DNA from: Deltaproteobacteria bacterium
Lineage (GTDB): Bacteria > Myxococcota_A > Polyangia > Nannocystales > Nannocystaceae
DNA: 64,000 bases
Reading direction: 5' to 3'
Assembly (NCBI GenBank): GCA_016709225.1
Contig: JADJEE010000012.1
Span: 1,903,501-1,967,500, forward strand
Below, piece after piece: positions 1-8,422 of the stretch. The position numbers and the translations under genes are program-made. How positions within the stretch are numbered: position 1 is the stretch's first letter; each line of letters opens with the position of its first letter. The notes beneath the pieces are model-generated. The model had not been told where the DNA came from, did no database searches, and saw only the letters and a list, made by a program, of their open reading frames with translations.

Positions 1-617
1 CGATGAACCGCTCGTTCGTGAGCGTGATCCTGGGCGGCTTCGGCACCGGCGGCGGCACCAGCTCGAGCACCGCCAGCACGCCGCAGGGCGAGGTCCGCTC
101 GACCACCGCCGAAGAGACGGTCGAGTCGCTGCGCGAGGCCGGCAGCATCGTCATCATCCCCGGGTACGGCATGGCGGTCGCACAGGCGCAGCACTCGCTG
201 TCCGAGGTCGTGAAGATCCTGCGCGCCAAGGGCAAGAACGTCCGCTTCGCCATCCATCCCGTGGCCGGGCGCTTGCCGGGCCACATGAACGTGCTGTTGG
301 CCGAGGCCAACGTGCCGTACGACATCGTGCTCGAGATGGACGAGCTCAACCACGACTTCCCCGACACCGATCTCAGCTGGGTCATCGGCGCCAACGACAT
401 CGTGAACCCGTCGGCGCAGGACGACCCCGGCAGCCCGATCGCCGGCATGCCGGTGCTCGAGTGCTGGAAGGCCGGTCGCTGCATCGTGATGAAGCGATCG
501 ATGGCATCGGGCTACGCCGGCGTCGACAACCCGCTCTTCTACAAACCCAACACCGAGATGTTGTTCGGCGACGCGAAGAAGGTCATCGACGAGATCCTCG
601 GCAAGCTCCGGGGCTGA
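1..617 (+). CDS. pntB: NAD(P) transhydrogenase beta subunit, C-terminal part (5' partial)
   Basis: This is the C-terminal part of PntB, the inner-membrane subunit of the proton-translocating transhydrogenase that moves hydride between NADH and NADP+. The gene runs in from the left edge. About 204 residues are visible and correspond to the end of the last membrane segment plus soluble domain III, which binds NADP(H). The supporting motifs are MNRSFVSVILGGFGT at the membrane exit, the nucleotide-binding stretch IIPGYGMAVAQAQH, the IHPVAGRLPGHMNVLLAE block, GANDIVNP, and the C-terminal KRSMASGYAGVDNPLF. These are strongly conserved in PntB, so the identity is secure. The ATG at position 3 is an internal methionine and not the gene start. 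The next gene starts 5 nt after the stop on the same strand. Confidence 0.95.
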   Translation, partial: MNRSFVSVILGGFGTGGGTSSSTASTPQGEVRSTTAEETVESLREAGSIVIIPGYGMAVAQAQHSLSEVVKILRAKGKNVRFAIHPVAGRLPGHMNVLLAEANVPYDIVLEMDELNHDFPDTDLSWVIGANDIVNPSAQDDPGSPIAGMPVLECWKAGRCIVMKRSMASGYAGVDNPLFYKPNTEMLFGDAKKVIDEILGKLRG

Positions 618-622
618 CGACC

Positions 623-2248
623 GTGCCGGGCCACTCGCTCGGCGACGACCCGTTCGACGGCAGTGACCGCGAGCGGTGGTTGGCGTCGGACCTGCGCGCC
701 AAGCTGCGCAAGGTGCTGCTGGCCGACGACGGCCCGGTGCTGCGCTTCGTCGGCTCGGGCGGCGAGACCACCGTCGGCATGGCCGCGTTCGCGCGGGAGG
801 CCGCGGGCTTCCTCGCGGCGTGCCGGCAGCTGGGCCTGGGCGCGGGCGACGTGGTCGCGATCGCCTACCCCACCGGCGCGCGACCGCTGGCGGCGTGGGC
901 CGGCGCCGTGCTCGGTGGGCTGGTGCCACTGTTCGCGCCGCCCAACGACCCCCGCGCGGCCCTGCGCGGGCCCGCCGAGGTGCGCGTGGTGGCGGGACCC
1001 GAGGCCCTGGCCGACACCATCCGTCGCCGCCCGCTGCTGTCGACGTGGGCGCCGGCGGAGCCCGAGTTCGACGACGCGGCCGCGTACACCGGCGTGCCCG
1101 CGCTGCTGCAGCGTTCGAGCGGGACCACCGGGCCGCACAAGCCGATCGCGATCGACCACCGCCGTGCGCTCGCGCAGCTGTGGGGGCTGGGCCGCGCGCT
1201 CGAGCTACGGCGCAGCGACGTGATCGCGAGCTTCCTGCCGCTGCACCACGACATGGGCCTGGTCAGCACGGTGCTGCTGCCGCTGTGCTGCGGCATCTCC
1301 CTGGTGCGGGTCGAGCCCCGGCTGTGGCGCGCCGACGCGACGCCGTGGGTGTGGTCGATCGCGCGGCACAAGGCCACGCTGGCGTGGGTGCCACCGGCCG
1401 CGCTCGCACGGCTCGTGCGTCGCGTCGCACCGGCCGACGAGCGCGCGATGGGCTCGCTGCGACAGATCGTGTGCGGTGGCGAACCACTCGGTGCCGAGGT
1501 CGTCGACGCCTTCCTCGGTCGCTTCGGCGCCGCGTGCAAGCCCGAGGTGATCGGAGCCGGCTACGGCGCGGCCGAGAACGTCGCCGCGATCACGCAGACG
1601 CCGGTTGCCCGCGGTGCACGTCGACTCACCGCCGCCCGCGATCGCCTCGCGATCGGCCGCAAGGTGGCGACACCCGAGGCGGGCGAGGCCGCGCTGACGT
1701 TGCTGTCGTGCGGCGTGCCGATCGAGGGCACCACCGTGATGGTGCTCGATGCCGATGGCCGCGAGGTCGACGACGGCGTGATCGGGCGCTTGCGGCTGGC
1801 GGGCGACTGCGTCGCACCCGGCTACCTCGGTGATGACCACGGCGCCGCGCTGGTCGACGGTGGCTTCGACACCGGCGACATCGGCCTGCGTGACGGCGGC
1901 GAGATCTTCGTGCTCGGGCGCGCCGACGAGCTCATCGAGCTCGACGGCATGCTCGTGCTCCCCCACGAGGCCGAGGCTGCGCTCGCCGATCACGACGACA
2001 TCGAGCCCGGCCGCTGCGCCGCGGTGTGGAGCGAGCGCAGCGGCTTCGCAGTGCTGGTCGAGCTTCGACCCGCGCGGTTGTTCACCAGCGCCGAGCAGCT
2101 CGCGGCGTTCGTCGCCGACGTGCAGGACCGCGTCGAGGCCCGCGTCGGTCATCGACCGCGCACGGTGCGTGTGCTGCCGCAGGGCTCGCTGCTCAAGAGC
2201 TCTTCGGGCAAGACCGCACGCGCCGCCAATCGCGACGCGCTGCCTTGA
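623..2248 (+). CDS. AMP-dependent acyl-CoA synthetase / fatty-acyl-AMP ligase family protein
   Basis: Adenylate-forming enzyme of the ANL superfamily, 541 aa, which should activate a carboxylic acid as its acyl-adenylate. Visible motifs are the phosphate-binding RSSGTTG near residue 165, PLHHDMG near 210, GYGAAEN (the YGxxE motif), FDTGDIG (hinge/ribose-binding TGD), and a C-terminal KSSSGK with the expected catalytic lysine near 523. The order and spacing fit fatty-acyl-AMP ligases, but no carrier protein or polyketide module lies nearby, so the substrate and the acceptor (CoA or carrier protein) are unknown. The frame is open far upstream into pntB; I chose the GTG at 623 because it directly follows the pntB stop and the residues before it look like read-through of the other frame. 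Cotranscription with pntB is likely from spacing alone. Confidence 0.85.
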   Translation: MPGHSLGDDPFDGSDRERWLASDLRAKLRKVLLADDGPVLRFVGSGGETTVGMAAFAREAAGFLAACRQLGLGAGDVVAIAYPTGARPLAAWAGAVLGGLVPLFAPPNDPRAALRGPAEVRVVAGPEALADTIRRRPLLSTWAPAEPEFDDAAAYTGVPALLQRSSGTTGPHKPIAIDHRRALAQLWGLGRALELRRSDVIASFLPLHHDMGLVSTVLLPLCCGISLVRVEPRLWRADATPWVWSIARHKATLAWVPPAALARLVRRVAPADERAMGSLRQIVCGGEPLGAEVVDAFLGRFGAACKPEVIGAGYGAAENVAAITQTPVARGARRLTAARDRLAIGRKVATPEAGEAALTLLSCGVPIEGTTVMVLDADGREVDDGVIGRLRLAGDCVAPGYLGDDHGAALVDGGFDTGDIGLRDGGEIFVLGRADELIELDGMLVLPHEAEAALADHDDIEPGRCAAVWSERSGFAVLVELRPARLFTSAEQLAAFVADVQDRVEARVGHRPRTVRVLPQGSLLKSSSGKTARAANRDALP

Positions 2249-2285
2249 GATGCGCTGCGCGCGATGCCGGCGTGCAGGATGCATC

Positions 2286-2957
2286 TCAGAAGTTGCAGCT
2301 CTGTTCGCAGCTGCTGCCGCTGCACGACCAGCAGCACTGGTAGCAGCCGAAGTCGTCGCAGGCGGTCTCACAGCCCGAGCACGCGTCGGGGTCGCACGAC
2401 GGCGCCGGATCGCCGCCGCCACCCGATCCGCTGCAGTCGCTGACGTCGGTGCCATCCCAGCAGTAGCCGGTGCCCTCGGGCTCGTCGCACTCGCCGTCGT
2501 TGGTGTACGAGCACTCGGGTGCCTGCGCGCCGGGGTCGTCTTCGCCGAAGCAGATCATCATGTCGCGGTAGGGCGTCCAGCACTGCGTGCCGTACCAGCC
2601 CACGCAGCCGACGGCGTCGCCGCAGGCCGTGAACGCGTCGACCTCGTCCTCGCAGAACACCCACACGCTCTCCGGCGTGCGCGAGAGATCGCAGACCTGC
2701 GCGACGTCTTCGTCGCTCACCGGATCGAACTCGCTGGGGAAGCACTCGACGCTCAGGTCCATGTAGGCGCTCGCACTCGCCTCGCAGCTCGACGTGTCGG
2801 GCGTGTCGTCGCCCGGATCGTCGCTGGGGTCCTGCCCGGGATCCTCGCCACCCGGCGATGTCCCGAGGCCAACGGGGTTCGAGCCGTGGTGGTCCTCGCT
2901 ACGATCCTGGTCGCAGGCAAAGACACAGAGGAGCGCGATGGCGAGCGTGCGGTGCAT
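2286..2957 (-). CDS. Cysteine-rich lipoprotein of unknown function
   Basis: Predicted exported lipoprotein of 223 aa. The start MHRTLAIALLCVFAC gives a short hydrophobic signal ending in a lipobox-like FAC. An Asp/Gly/Pro-rich stalk follows (residues ~18-55). The body then carries many paired cysteines, including CDLSRTPESVWVFC, CWTPYRDMMIC and a dense C-terminal cysteine cluster ending CEQSCNF. This layout resembles disulfide-rich lipoproteins common in myxobacteria, but no family is recognised. The frame is open further upstream; the internal ATG at 2957 is chosen because it gives the signal peptide and is preceded by AGGGGG. Divergent from the next gene. Confidence 0.75.
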   Translation of the reverse strand: MHRTLAIALLCVFACDQDRSEDHHGSNPVGLGTSPGGEDPGQDPSDDPGDDTPDTSSCEASASAYMDLSVECFPSEFDPVSDEDVAQVCDLSRTPESVWVFCEDEVDAFTACGDAVGCVGWYGTQCWTPYRDMMICFGEDDPGAQAPECSYTNDGECDEPEGTGYCWDGTDVSDCSGSGGGGDPAPSCDPDACSGCETACDDFGCYQCCWSCSGSSCEQSCNF

Positions 2958-3150
2958 GCCCCCTGTGTGCTTTCGGCGCGAGAATCGATTCCTGCACAGA
3001 CTCTCCGTGGCGAAGGCAATGGCCACGAGCGGTGGCCAGCACCGTCCCAATCGGGCCGCGACTGGCCACCCGACTTGGGCATCGATTGGGCAGTCGGTCG
3101 GGCAACCTCGCGGGATCGCGTGTGGCACCCAGCTTGCTCATGTGGGGGGC

Positions 3151-3558
3151 ATGCTTCGCCACATCGCGCTCGCCCTCCCCTTCGTGTTCGGGCTCACGGT
3201 CACCACGGTCGCCGCCGCGGCCGAGTCGACCACGCAGTGCAGCGCGATGCTGGATGACGCGGAGCGGGGCCGCGACAGCCTCGATCGCCTCGAGCAGTCG
3301 CTGGTCGAGATCGACGCCGAGCGCATCGAGCTGCTCGACGCGATCGCGCTGCTCGACACCCGCATCGCGGCCGCCCGCGCCAAGGGCAGCGACGCGATGG
3401 CGCTGCGTGGCGAGCGGGACGGGCTGCTGCGGGAGGTGGAGCTCATCGATGCGCTGCGCCCCGATATCGTGGCGCAGCTCGAGGCGCTGCGCGCCAGCGT
3501 CGACGAGAGCGAGCGCGGCTACATCGCGTGCGTCGAGTCGACGATCGCCCAGCGCTGA
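3151..3558 (+). CDS. Small exported coiled-coil protein
   Basis: Hypothetical protein of 135 aa. It starts with MLRHIALALPFVFGLT and an AAAAES stretch that looks like a signal peptide with a type I cleavage site near residue 23. The mature part is an almost continuous heptad-like helix (residues ~35-125), rich in Glu, Leu, Arg and Asp, with one cysteine near the start and one near the end. No family is recognised. A periplasmic structural or chaperone-like coiled coil is plausible but is inference. The start was chosen at the ATG that begins the signal peptide, since the open frame extends upstream into sequence antisense to the neighbouring lipoprotein. Confidence 0.65.
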   Translation: MLRHIALALPFVFGLTVTTVAAAAESTTQCSAMLDDAERGRDSLDRLEQSLVEIDAERIELLDAIALLDTRIAAARAKGSDAMALRGERDGLLREVELIDALRPDIVAQLEALRASVDESERGYIACVESTIAQR

Positions 3559-3593
3559 GGAAGCCTGGGGGCCCTTCGCGCGGGTGAGCCGCG

Positions 3594-4304
3594 CTAGCGA
3601 ACGCGGCGCTCGATCACGAGCGCGGCGCACAGGTACAGCCAGCACGCGAAGCCAGCCGCGGCGCCGACGAAGAGACCGATCACGGCGCCGATGCGCACCG
3701 CCAGGCCCATGAGCCCCAGCTCGGCCTCGGCGGCGCAGAGCCACTCGAAGCTCGGGGCGAACCCGAAGGCACCGCTCGCGCTCGCACCGAGGATGCCGAA
3801 CGAAGCGATCGCGAGCGAGGCCGCCATCGCCGAGACCCCGAGGTGCTCGACCCGACCCAGGCGAAACGGCCGGTCCCACAGCTGCGGCGCCCACAGGGTC
3901 ACGAAGGTGGTGCTGCCGACCAAGATCGAGAACACGAGGTTGGCCGTGCCGGCGTAGGGCGCGTGCAGCGAGCCGAACCCGACGATGCCCACCACCGCGG
4001 GCACCAACGCGCCCGCCAGACCACCCAGGGCCCCGAACGCGGTCATCCGAAGTGCACCCACGCGCCGCGAGCCCCCGCCGGTGCGCACCGCCAGCGCGGT
4101 CGCGGCCGCAATGCCGAGCGCGCCGGCGATGCCCGAGCCGACCGCGTAGGCGAGGATCACCAGGGCCATCGAATCCCATGGCAGCTGCTCGGCACCCGGC
4201 AATGCGGCGTAGTTCCAGGTCGCGAGGCCCGCACCCAGCAGGCAGGACGCGGCCCCCGCCCACGCGGCTCGGAGGATCCAACTCGGGCGCTGCGTCACGG
4301 CCAT
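3594..4304 (-). CDS. Polytopic membrane protein, unknown family
   Basis: A 236-aa integral membrane protein with about six hydrophobic segments: residues ~12-32, 45-70, 84-112, 118-140, 158-180 and 205-230. The loops are short and contain few charged residues; the C-terminus ends in RRVR, so it is probably cytoplasmic. No catalytic or transport motif is visible and no family is recognised. It begins at ATG 4304 with an AAAGGAAG-like sequence upstream. Its 3' end faces the end of the small coiled-coil gene across 35 bases. Upstream it is separated by 85 bases from the PHP gene on the same strand, so it may be the last gene of that run. Confidence 0.7.
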   Translation of the reverse strand: MAVTQRPSWILRAAWAGAASCLLGAGLATWNYAALPGAEQLPWDSMALVILAYAVGSGIAGALGIAAATALAVRTGGGSRRVGALRMTAFGALGGLAGALVPAVVGIVGFGSLHAPYAGTANLVFSILVGSTTFVTLWAPQLWDRPFRLGRVEHLGVSAMAASLAIASFGILGASASGAFGFAPSFEWLCAAEAELGLMGLAVRIGAVIGLFVGAAAGFACWLYLCAALVIERRVR

Positions 4305-4389
4305 GCTCGAACCCGCTTCCTTTCGTGCAACGCGGGGCGACGGCGCCGCTTGCAGCCGGAGCCTGAACGCACGGGCCCGCGGGCTCGAT

Positions 4390-5229
4390 CTACGCCGCGG
4401 GGTCGATCCACGCCAACAGCCGCTCGGCCACCGGCGCGGGCAGCTCGATGCCCGGCTGCGTCACCGCGGGGCTCATCTCGCCGTGGAAGTCGGAGCCGCC
4501 GGTCGCGACCAGATCGTGCGACCGACACAGCCGCAGCCACGACTCGCTCTCGGCCCGCCCGTACGCGCCGTAGTAGGCCTCGAGGCCCTCCAGCCCGAGC
4601 TCGCGATGCTGCACGATCAGCGCCTTGACCTGATCGAAGTCGCCGTAGACATGGGGGTGGGCCATGCTCGCGCGCGCCCCGGCGGCAAGCCCGAGCGCGA
4701 GCCCGTCGGCGACCGAAAGCCGCTCGAGCGGCACGTCGGCCGGACCGCCGTCCCGCAGGTAGCGGGTGAAGGCCTCCTGCGGGGTCGCGACGACGCCCTT
4801 GCGGACCAGCGCACGCGCGACGTCGGGTCGCCCGGGCGTGCGTCCGTGGGTCTGGGACAACAGCGAGTCCGCATCGATCTCGATGCCGAGCTTGGCCAGC
4901 CGCACGCAGATGCGCCGCAGCCGATCACTGCGCTCGGCGTGGATGCGATCGAGCCGCTCCTGCAGCGCGTCGAGTCCTGCGCCTTCGCGCAGGCCGTAGA
5001 GCAGCACGTGCACGGTGCGACCGTTCTCGCGACAGCTGAGCTCGAGGCCTCGCAGCACGCGAGTGCCGTCGGCCGCGAGCTCGCCGGCGGTCGCCGCGTA
5101 GCCGGCACAGGTGTCATGATCGGTGAGGCAGAACAGCGTGACGCCCGTCTGCGCGGCCCGACGCGCGACCTCGGCGGCCGCGAACGAGCCGTCGGAGTGG
5201 GTGCTGTGGCAGTGCAGCTCGACGCGCAT
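4390..5229 (-). CDS. PHP domain metal-dependent phosphoesterase (TrpH/RnaAM-like)
   Basis: PHP-family phosphoesterase of 279 aa, cytoplasmic. Metal-binding motifs are at the start (HCHSTHSDGSF, residues 6-16), CLTDHDT (~34-40), a central histidine in MAHPHVYGDFDQV, and the C-terminal GGSDFHGE. The size and order match the family that includes 3',5'-nucleotide bisphosphate phosphatase and RNase AM (YciV/TrpH). A role in hydrolysing pAp or trimming 5' RNA ends is likely by family, but the substrate cannot be read from sequence. It starts 11 nt after the stop of the Ppx/GppA gene, with AAGGGG upstream of the ATG, so it is very probably translated from the same mRNA. Confidence 0.85.
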   Translation of the reverse strand: MRVELHCHSTHSDGSFAAAEVARRAAQTGVTLFCLTDHDTCAGYAATAGELAADGTRVLRGLELSCRENGRTVHVLLYGLREGAGLDALQERLDRIHAERSDRLRRICVRLAKLGIEIDADSLLSQTHGRTPGRPDVARALVRKGVVATPQEAFTRYLRDGGPADVPLERLSVADGLALGLAAGARASMAHPHVYGDFDQVKALIVQHRELGLEGLEAYYGAYGRAESESWLRLCRSHDLVATGGSDFHGEMSPAVTQPGIELPAPVAERLLAWIDPAA

Positions 5230-5240
5230 GCGGGGCCCCT

Positions 5241-6119
5241 TCAGATGAGCGCGAACCGCAGGCCGCGATCGCGCACGACCAGCGTGGTCGCACCACAGTG
5301 ACGCAGCGCCTCGACGAGGATCGTCAGGCCCGCGACGATCACATCGCCGCGCCCGCGACCGAGGATCGGCCGCGCGATGCGAGCTTCGAGTCGCTCCCGC
5401 GCCAGGACATCGCGCAGGTCCACGACCTCCGCCAGCGACAGCTCGCAGCCGTCGACGCGCTCGCGATCGTAGCGCTCGAGGCCGAGGTGCAGCGCGGCCG
5501 CGCTGGTGACCGTGCCGGCGAGGCCATGCAGACGCGGCAGGGGCTCGACCGCCTGGCTCGCGAGCTGCTCGCGCGCGGCCAGCTCCATCGCCGCCAGCTC
5601 GTCGGGCGCCGGCGGGTCGTTCCGCACGAAGCGCTCGGTCAGCCGCACCGAGCCGATCGGATGCGAGCGACGCTGGAGGATCTGCGGGCCGGCCCCGACG
5701 ATCAGCTCGGTGGAGCCGCCGCCGATGTCGAGTACGTGCAGTGGCCCGGCCCCGCCCTCGTCGGCGACGGAGCGGTACGAGAGCTCGGCCTCCTCGTCAC
5801 CGCTGATGCAGCGGATCGACTGGCCGAGCGCACGGGCGGCGGGCACGAGGAACGCCTCGGTATCCGACGCCATGCGCAGCCCCTCGGTCGCGACCGCGAC
5901 CACCTCGGCGCCGTGGCTGCGCGCGAGCACGGCATACTCCGCGAGCACGGCGACGGTGCGCTCGATGGCCTCGGGTCGCAGCCGACCGCTGGCGGCGACG
6001 CCCTCACCCAGTCGTGTGATGCGCGCGAGATCCTCGACGACCTCGACGCGACCATCGGCACCCCGCGTGCCCACCAACATGAGCACGGTGTTGGTGCCGA
6101 TGTCGATCGCAGCCCTCAA
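5241..6119 (-). CDS. Ppx/GppA phosphatase family protein (short form, TTG start)
   Basis: Exopolyphosphatase/guanosine pentaphosphatase-family protein of 292 aa, with an actin-like ATPase fold. Visible motifs are AAIDIGTNTVLML (phosphate 1), VAVATEGLRMASD, LDIGGGSTELIVG (phosphate 2), GSVRLTERF and HGLAGTVTSAAAL. It lacks the C-terminal HD-like domain of long Ppx enzymes, so it is a minimal catalytic form. The start is TTG at 6119: the TolB stop (TGA) and this TTG overlap as TTGA, a translational-coupling arrangement. No ATG or GTG at a better position was seen. The likely substrates are polyphosphate or pppGpp. Linkage to the Tol/Ton-like genes upstream is unusual and may reflect energy or stress control of the envelope system. 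Confidence 0.88.
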   Translation of the reverse strand: MRAAIDIGTNTVLMLVGTRGADGRVEVVEDLARITRLGEGVAASGRLRPEAIERTVAVLAEYAVLARSHGAEVVAVATEGLRMASDTEAFLVPAARALGQSIRCISGDEEAELSYRSVADEGGAGPLHVLDIGGGSTELIVGAGPQILQRRSHPIGSVRLTERFVRNDPPAPDELAAMELAAREQLASQAVEPLPRLHGLAGTVTSAAALHLGLERYDRERVDGCELSLAEVVDLRDVLARERLEARIARPILGRGRGDVIVAGLTILVEALRHCGATTLVVRDRGLRFALI

Positions 6120-7384
6120 AGCGCGCGCGGGCCCCAGTCGGGGGTCGTGCCGGCCTTCATCACCGGGATCTGATTGTTGCCGTCCTCGTTGGCGATGACG
6201 ATGCCGCCGGACGACGAGTTGAACGAGATCAGGCGACCGTCGGGCGCGTAGCTGGGGTCGGTGTGGCGACCGCCGCCCTGGGTGATGCGCTTGAGCTGCC
6301 CCGACTTCACGTTGACGGCGAAGATGTCGAAGTTGCTGCCCTCGCGGCCGGCGTAGGCGACCCAGCTGGCGTACTCACCCTCCCCGGGGCTCCAGTCGGG
6401 CGTCTGGTTGTATTCGCCCTTCTTGGACAGACGCGAGGCCGAGCCGCCCGCCGAGGTCATGCGGAAGATCTGCGGGCCACCGGCGCGGCTCGACACGAAG
6501 GCGAGCTGGTTGCCGGCCGGGCTCCACGACGGCGAGCCATCGATCGCGGCGTTGTTGGTGAGGCGCGACTTGATGCCGCCGCCCTGGTCGATCAGATAGA
6601 TCTCGCTGTTGCCGTCCTTCGACAGCGTCAGCGCGATGGTGCCGCCCTGCGGGCTCATCACGCCGCCGAGGTTGAGGCCCGGCTGCTTGCTGATGCGCGT
6701 GGGCTCGCCGCCGCTGCTGATCCACAGGTCGGGGTTGCGCTTGGCGTAGCTGGTGAAGACCACCTGCCCGCTGGGGCCGATCGACGGCAGGATGTTGAGT
6801 GAGCGGTTGTTGGTGATGCCAGCGACGTTGCCGCCGTCCATCTCCATCGTGAACACGTTCTTGCTCACCTCGGGGCTACGACGCGTGCGCACGAATGCGA
6901 TGCGTGATCCGAACACCCCGGGCGTGCCGGTGTAGTACTTGATCACTTCGTTCATGAACTTGTGCGCGGCCTTGCGCTTGTCGCCACCGGGGAAGCCGAG
7001 CGAGAGCACGGGCTTGTTGCCCTTGGCGAGGTCGTACAGCTGAAACTTGATCTGACCGCCGACGTCGGCGTTCTTGATCACCGCCTGCGCGCCGACGGCG
7101 TTCCACTGGTCACGGTCGAAGCCCGTCTCCTTGATGAGCGCCGCGGGGATCGACTTGCGGTCGATGACGTGGAAGCCGGCGGAGAGCTCGGCGTCGCGCC
7201 GGATGACCTCGCCGACCTCGTCGCCGGCCGGCACCCCGAGCTCGAGCAGCACCACGCCACTGCCACCGACATGCTGGGGCTCGTCGGGCGCGGCGTTGAC
7301 GGTGGCAACGTCCTGGCCAGCCCAGTAGGCGCCGAGTGCGAGCAGCGAGATGAGCGTCGTGGTGCCGAGCAGAGTTCGCTTCAT
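6116..7384 (-). CDS. tolB: TolB-like periplasmic beta-propeller protein
   Basis: TolB-family protein of 422 aa, expected in the periplasm. It has an N-terminal signal (MKRTLLGTTTLISLLALGAYWAG) and then a TolB N-terminal alpha/beta domain (residues ~40-145, with FHVIDRKSIPAAL and GADVGGQIKFQLYD-like blocks). A WD40-like PD40 beta-propeller follows, with repeats such as PSIGPSGQVVF, GSPSWSPAGNQLAFVSSRAG, TPDWSPGEG and DPSYAPDGRLISF. In Tol-Pal systems TolB links Pal to TolA; no pal gene is in the window. The long frame extends upstream, but ATG 7384 starts the signal peptide. It lies in the same run as ExbB/ExbD and two TonB-like genes, with a 238-base gap before it. Confidence 0.88.
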   Translation of the reverse strand: MKRTLLGTTTLISLLALGAYWAGQDVATVNAAPDEPQHVGGSGVVLLELGVPAGDEVGEVIRRDAELSAGFHVIDRKSIPAALIKETGFDRDQWNAVGAQAVIKNADVGGQIKFQLYDLAKGNKPVLSLGFPGGDKRKAAHKFMNEVIKYYTGTPGVFGSRIAFVRTRRSPEVSKNVFTMEMDGGNVAGITNNRSLNILPSIGPSGQVVFTSYAKRNPDLWISSGGEPTRISKQPGLNLGGVMSPQGGTIALTLSKDGNSEIYLIDQGGGIKSRLTNNAAIDGSPSWSPAGNQLAFVSSRAGGPQIFRMTSAGGSASRLSKKGEYNQTPDWSPGEGEYASWVAYAGREGSNFDIFAVNVKSGQLKRITQGGGRHTDPSYAPDGRLISFNSSSGGIVIANEDGNNQIPVMKAGTTPDWGPRAL

Positions 7385-7465
7385 GGTCTTGGCCTCGAGA
7401 GGAATCGGGCGTGAGCATAGCCAGGCCAGCTCGATTCCGAAAGGGCCGACGGGCCCCCCGCGGGG

Positions 7466-7473
7466 ATTATTTA
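7466..7473 (-). promoter_or_regulatory. AT-rich patch in the leader of tolB, possible -10 region
   Basis: The 238-base gap between the second TonB-like gene and tolB is GC-rich except for TAAATAAT (minus strand) at this position, about 80 bases before the tolB ATG. It could be a -10 element that lets tolB-ppx-PHP be transcribed on their own. A GGGCC/GGCCC inverted repeat lies just downstream. No clear -35 was found, so this is tentative. Confidence 0.3.
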
Positions 7474-7622
7474 GGCCGCAATCCAACCGCTTACGCGGGC
7501 GTTGTTGGCTTTGCACCGTCGACGTGACCGGGTCGCACACGATCCGATCGGCGCACGATGTCGGTGGGGCAGAGTTGGGCGGCGCTGCGCGAGCGCGCGG
7601 GCGCGTCAGCGCGTCGCGGAGT

Positions 7623-8417
7623 TCACCAGGGCTGCGAGGACGACCACACGAACGTGTAGCGGATCTTCGCGCAGCGCGTAGGCATCTGTGCGGCCAGCTC
7701 CGCGGGGATCGGAGGGAACTGCAGCCGACCCACCGCCAGCACCACCGCGTCGACGACGTCGACCGAAGCGCTGCCGCCCTTGCGGGTGACATCGTCGATC
7801 GTGCCGTCCTTGCACACGCTGATCTGGAAGCGGACGTCGCCCTCACCAACCTTGCGTGCGAAGCCCTGCACCTTCATGCCCGCCATGACCTCGAGCACCG
7901 CGGTCGCCCACGGGTCGCCATCGCGGGTGAGATCGTCCCAGCCACCCGGCTCGCCGAACGGCCGCCCGCGTCGCTGCGGCGGCCCCGGCAGGTTGCCACC
8001 GCCGCCACTGCCACCGTGTGGCGCCGGCGTCGGGTGGGCGCCACGCGTACGGGGCTTCGGCTCTGGCTTGGCGGGCGCATCGACGTCGGTGGATACCGCC
8101 GGCTTCGCGGGCTCGGGCGTCGCGGGCTCCGTCGGAGCCGGCGCGTCGACGAGCGCTGGCGCGTCGACGAGCGCTGGCGCGTCGACGAGCGCTGGCGCGT
8201 CCGGGGCCGCGGCCGCGCCCCGATCGGCAGTCGCATCACCGATTCGCGCGATGGTGCCGGGCAGGAACTCGAGCTCGTCGAGGCCGGCATCCTCGCTCGC
8301 GCGCGCCGGGGCCGACGACTGCAGCACCACGGCGAACAGCGCAGCGACCGAGATCACCCCGGCCACCCCGCCTGCGCTCGCCCAACGGTTGCTCGCATTC
8401 GGCGTGCGGCTCGGCAT
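7623..8417 (-). CDS. TonB/AgmX-like energy transducer, copy 2
   Basis: Membrane-anchored periplasmic protein of 264 aa. One transmembrane segment (residues ~13-35) follows a short cytoplasmic tail. Next come an acidic DELEFLPGT element, a long Ala/Pro/Asp linker containing three exact PALVDA units, and a C-terminal domain: GWDDLTRDGDPWATAVLEVM, then VCKDGTIDDV, then CAKIRYTFVW. The C-terminal domain resembles the AgmX/TonB/TolA C-terminal fold. It is a clear paralogue of the gene immediately upstream, which shares GWDDLTRDGDPWAT and the KDGTI and CAKIxYTFVW blocks. It starts at ATG 8417, 5 nt after the upstream stop. The expected role is to carry energy from the ExbB/ExbD-like motor to the outer membrane; the partners are unknown. 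Confidence 0.75.
   Translation of the reverse strand: MPSRTPNASNRWASAGGVAGVISVAALFAVVLQSSAPARASEDAGLDELEFLPGTIARIGDATADRGAAAAPDAPALVDAPALVDAPALVDAPAPTEPATPEPAKPAVSTDVDAPAKPEPKPRTRGAHPTPAPHGGSGGGGNLPGPPQRRGRPFGEPGGWDDLTRDGDPWATAVLEVMAGMKVQGFARKVGEGDVRFQISVCKDGTIDDVTRKGGSASVDVVDAVVLAVGRLQFPPIPAELAAQMPTRCAKIRYTFVWSSSQPW
8143..8196. repeat. Three perfect 18-bp tandem repeats in the TonB-like linker
   Basis: The 18-bp unit GCGTCGACGAGCGCTGGC occurs three times back to back. On the minus strand it encodes PALVDA repeats in the flexible periplasmic linker of copy 2. Exact identity suggests recent slippage expansion; length may vary between strains. Confidence 0.95.
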
Positions 8418-8422
8418 CCCGC

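Noticed and set aside
2899..4281. 460-codon open frame on the - strand
   Set aside because: Overlaps a membrane protein on the same strand in another frame and is Arg/Gly-rich without hydrophobic or domain pattern.
4370..4389. GCCCGCGGGC palindrome after the PHP gene as terminator
   Set aside because: There is no loop and no T-tract; such palindromes are common by chance at this GC content.
8143..8196. Tandem repeats as a possible CRISPR array
   Set aside because: The 18-bp units are contiguous, without spacers, and in frame within a coding linker.
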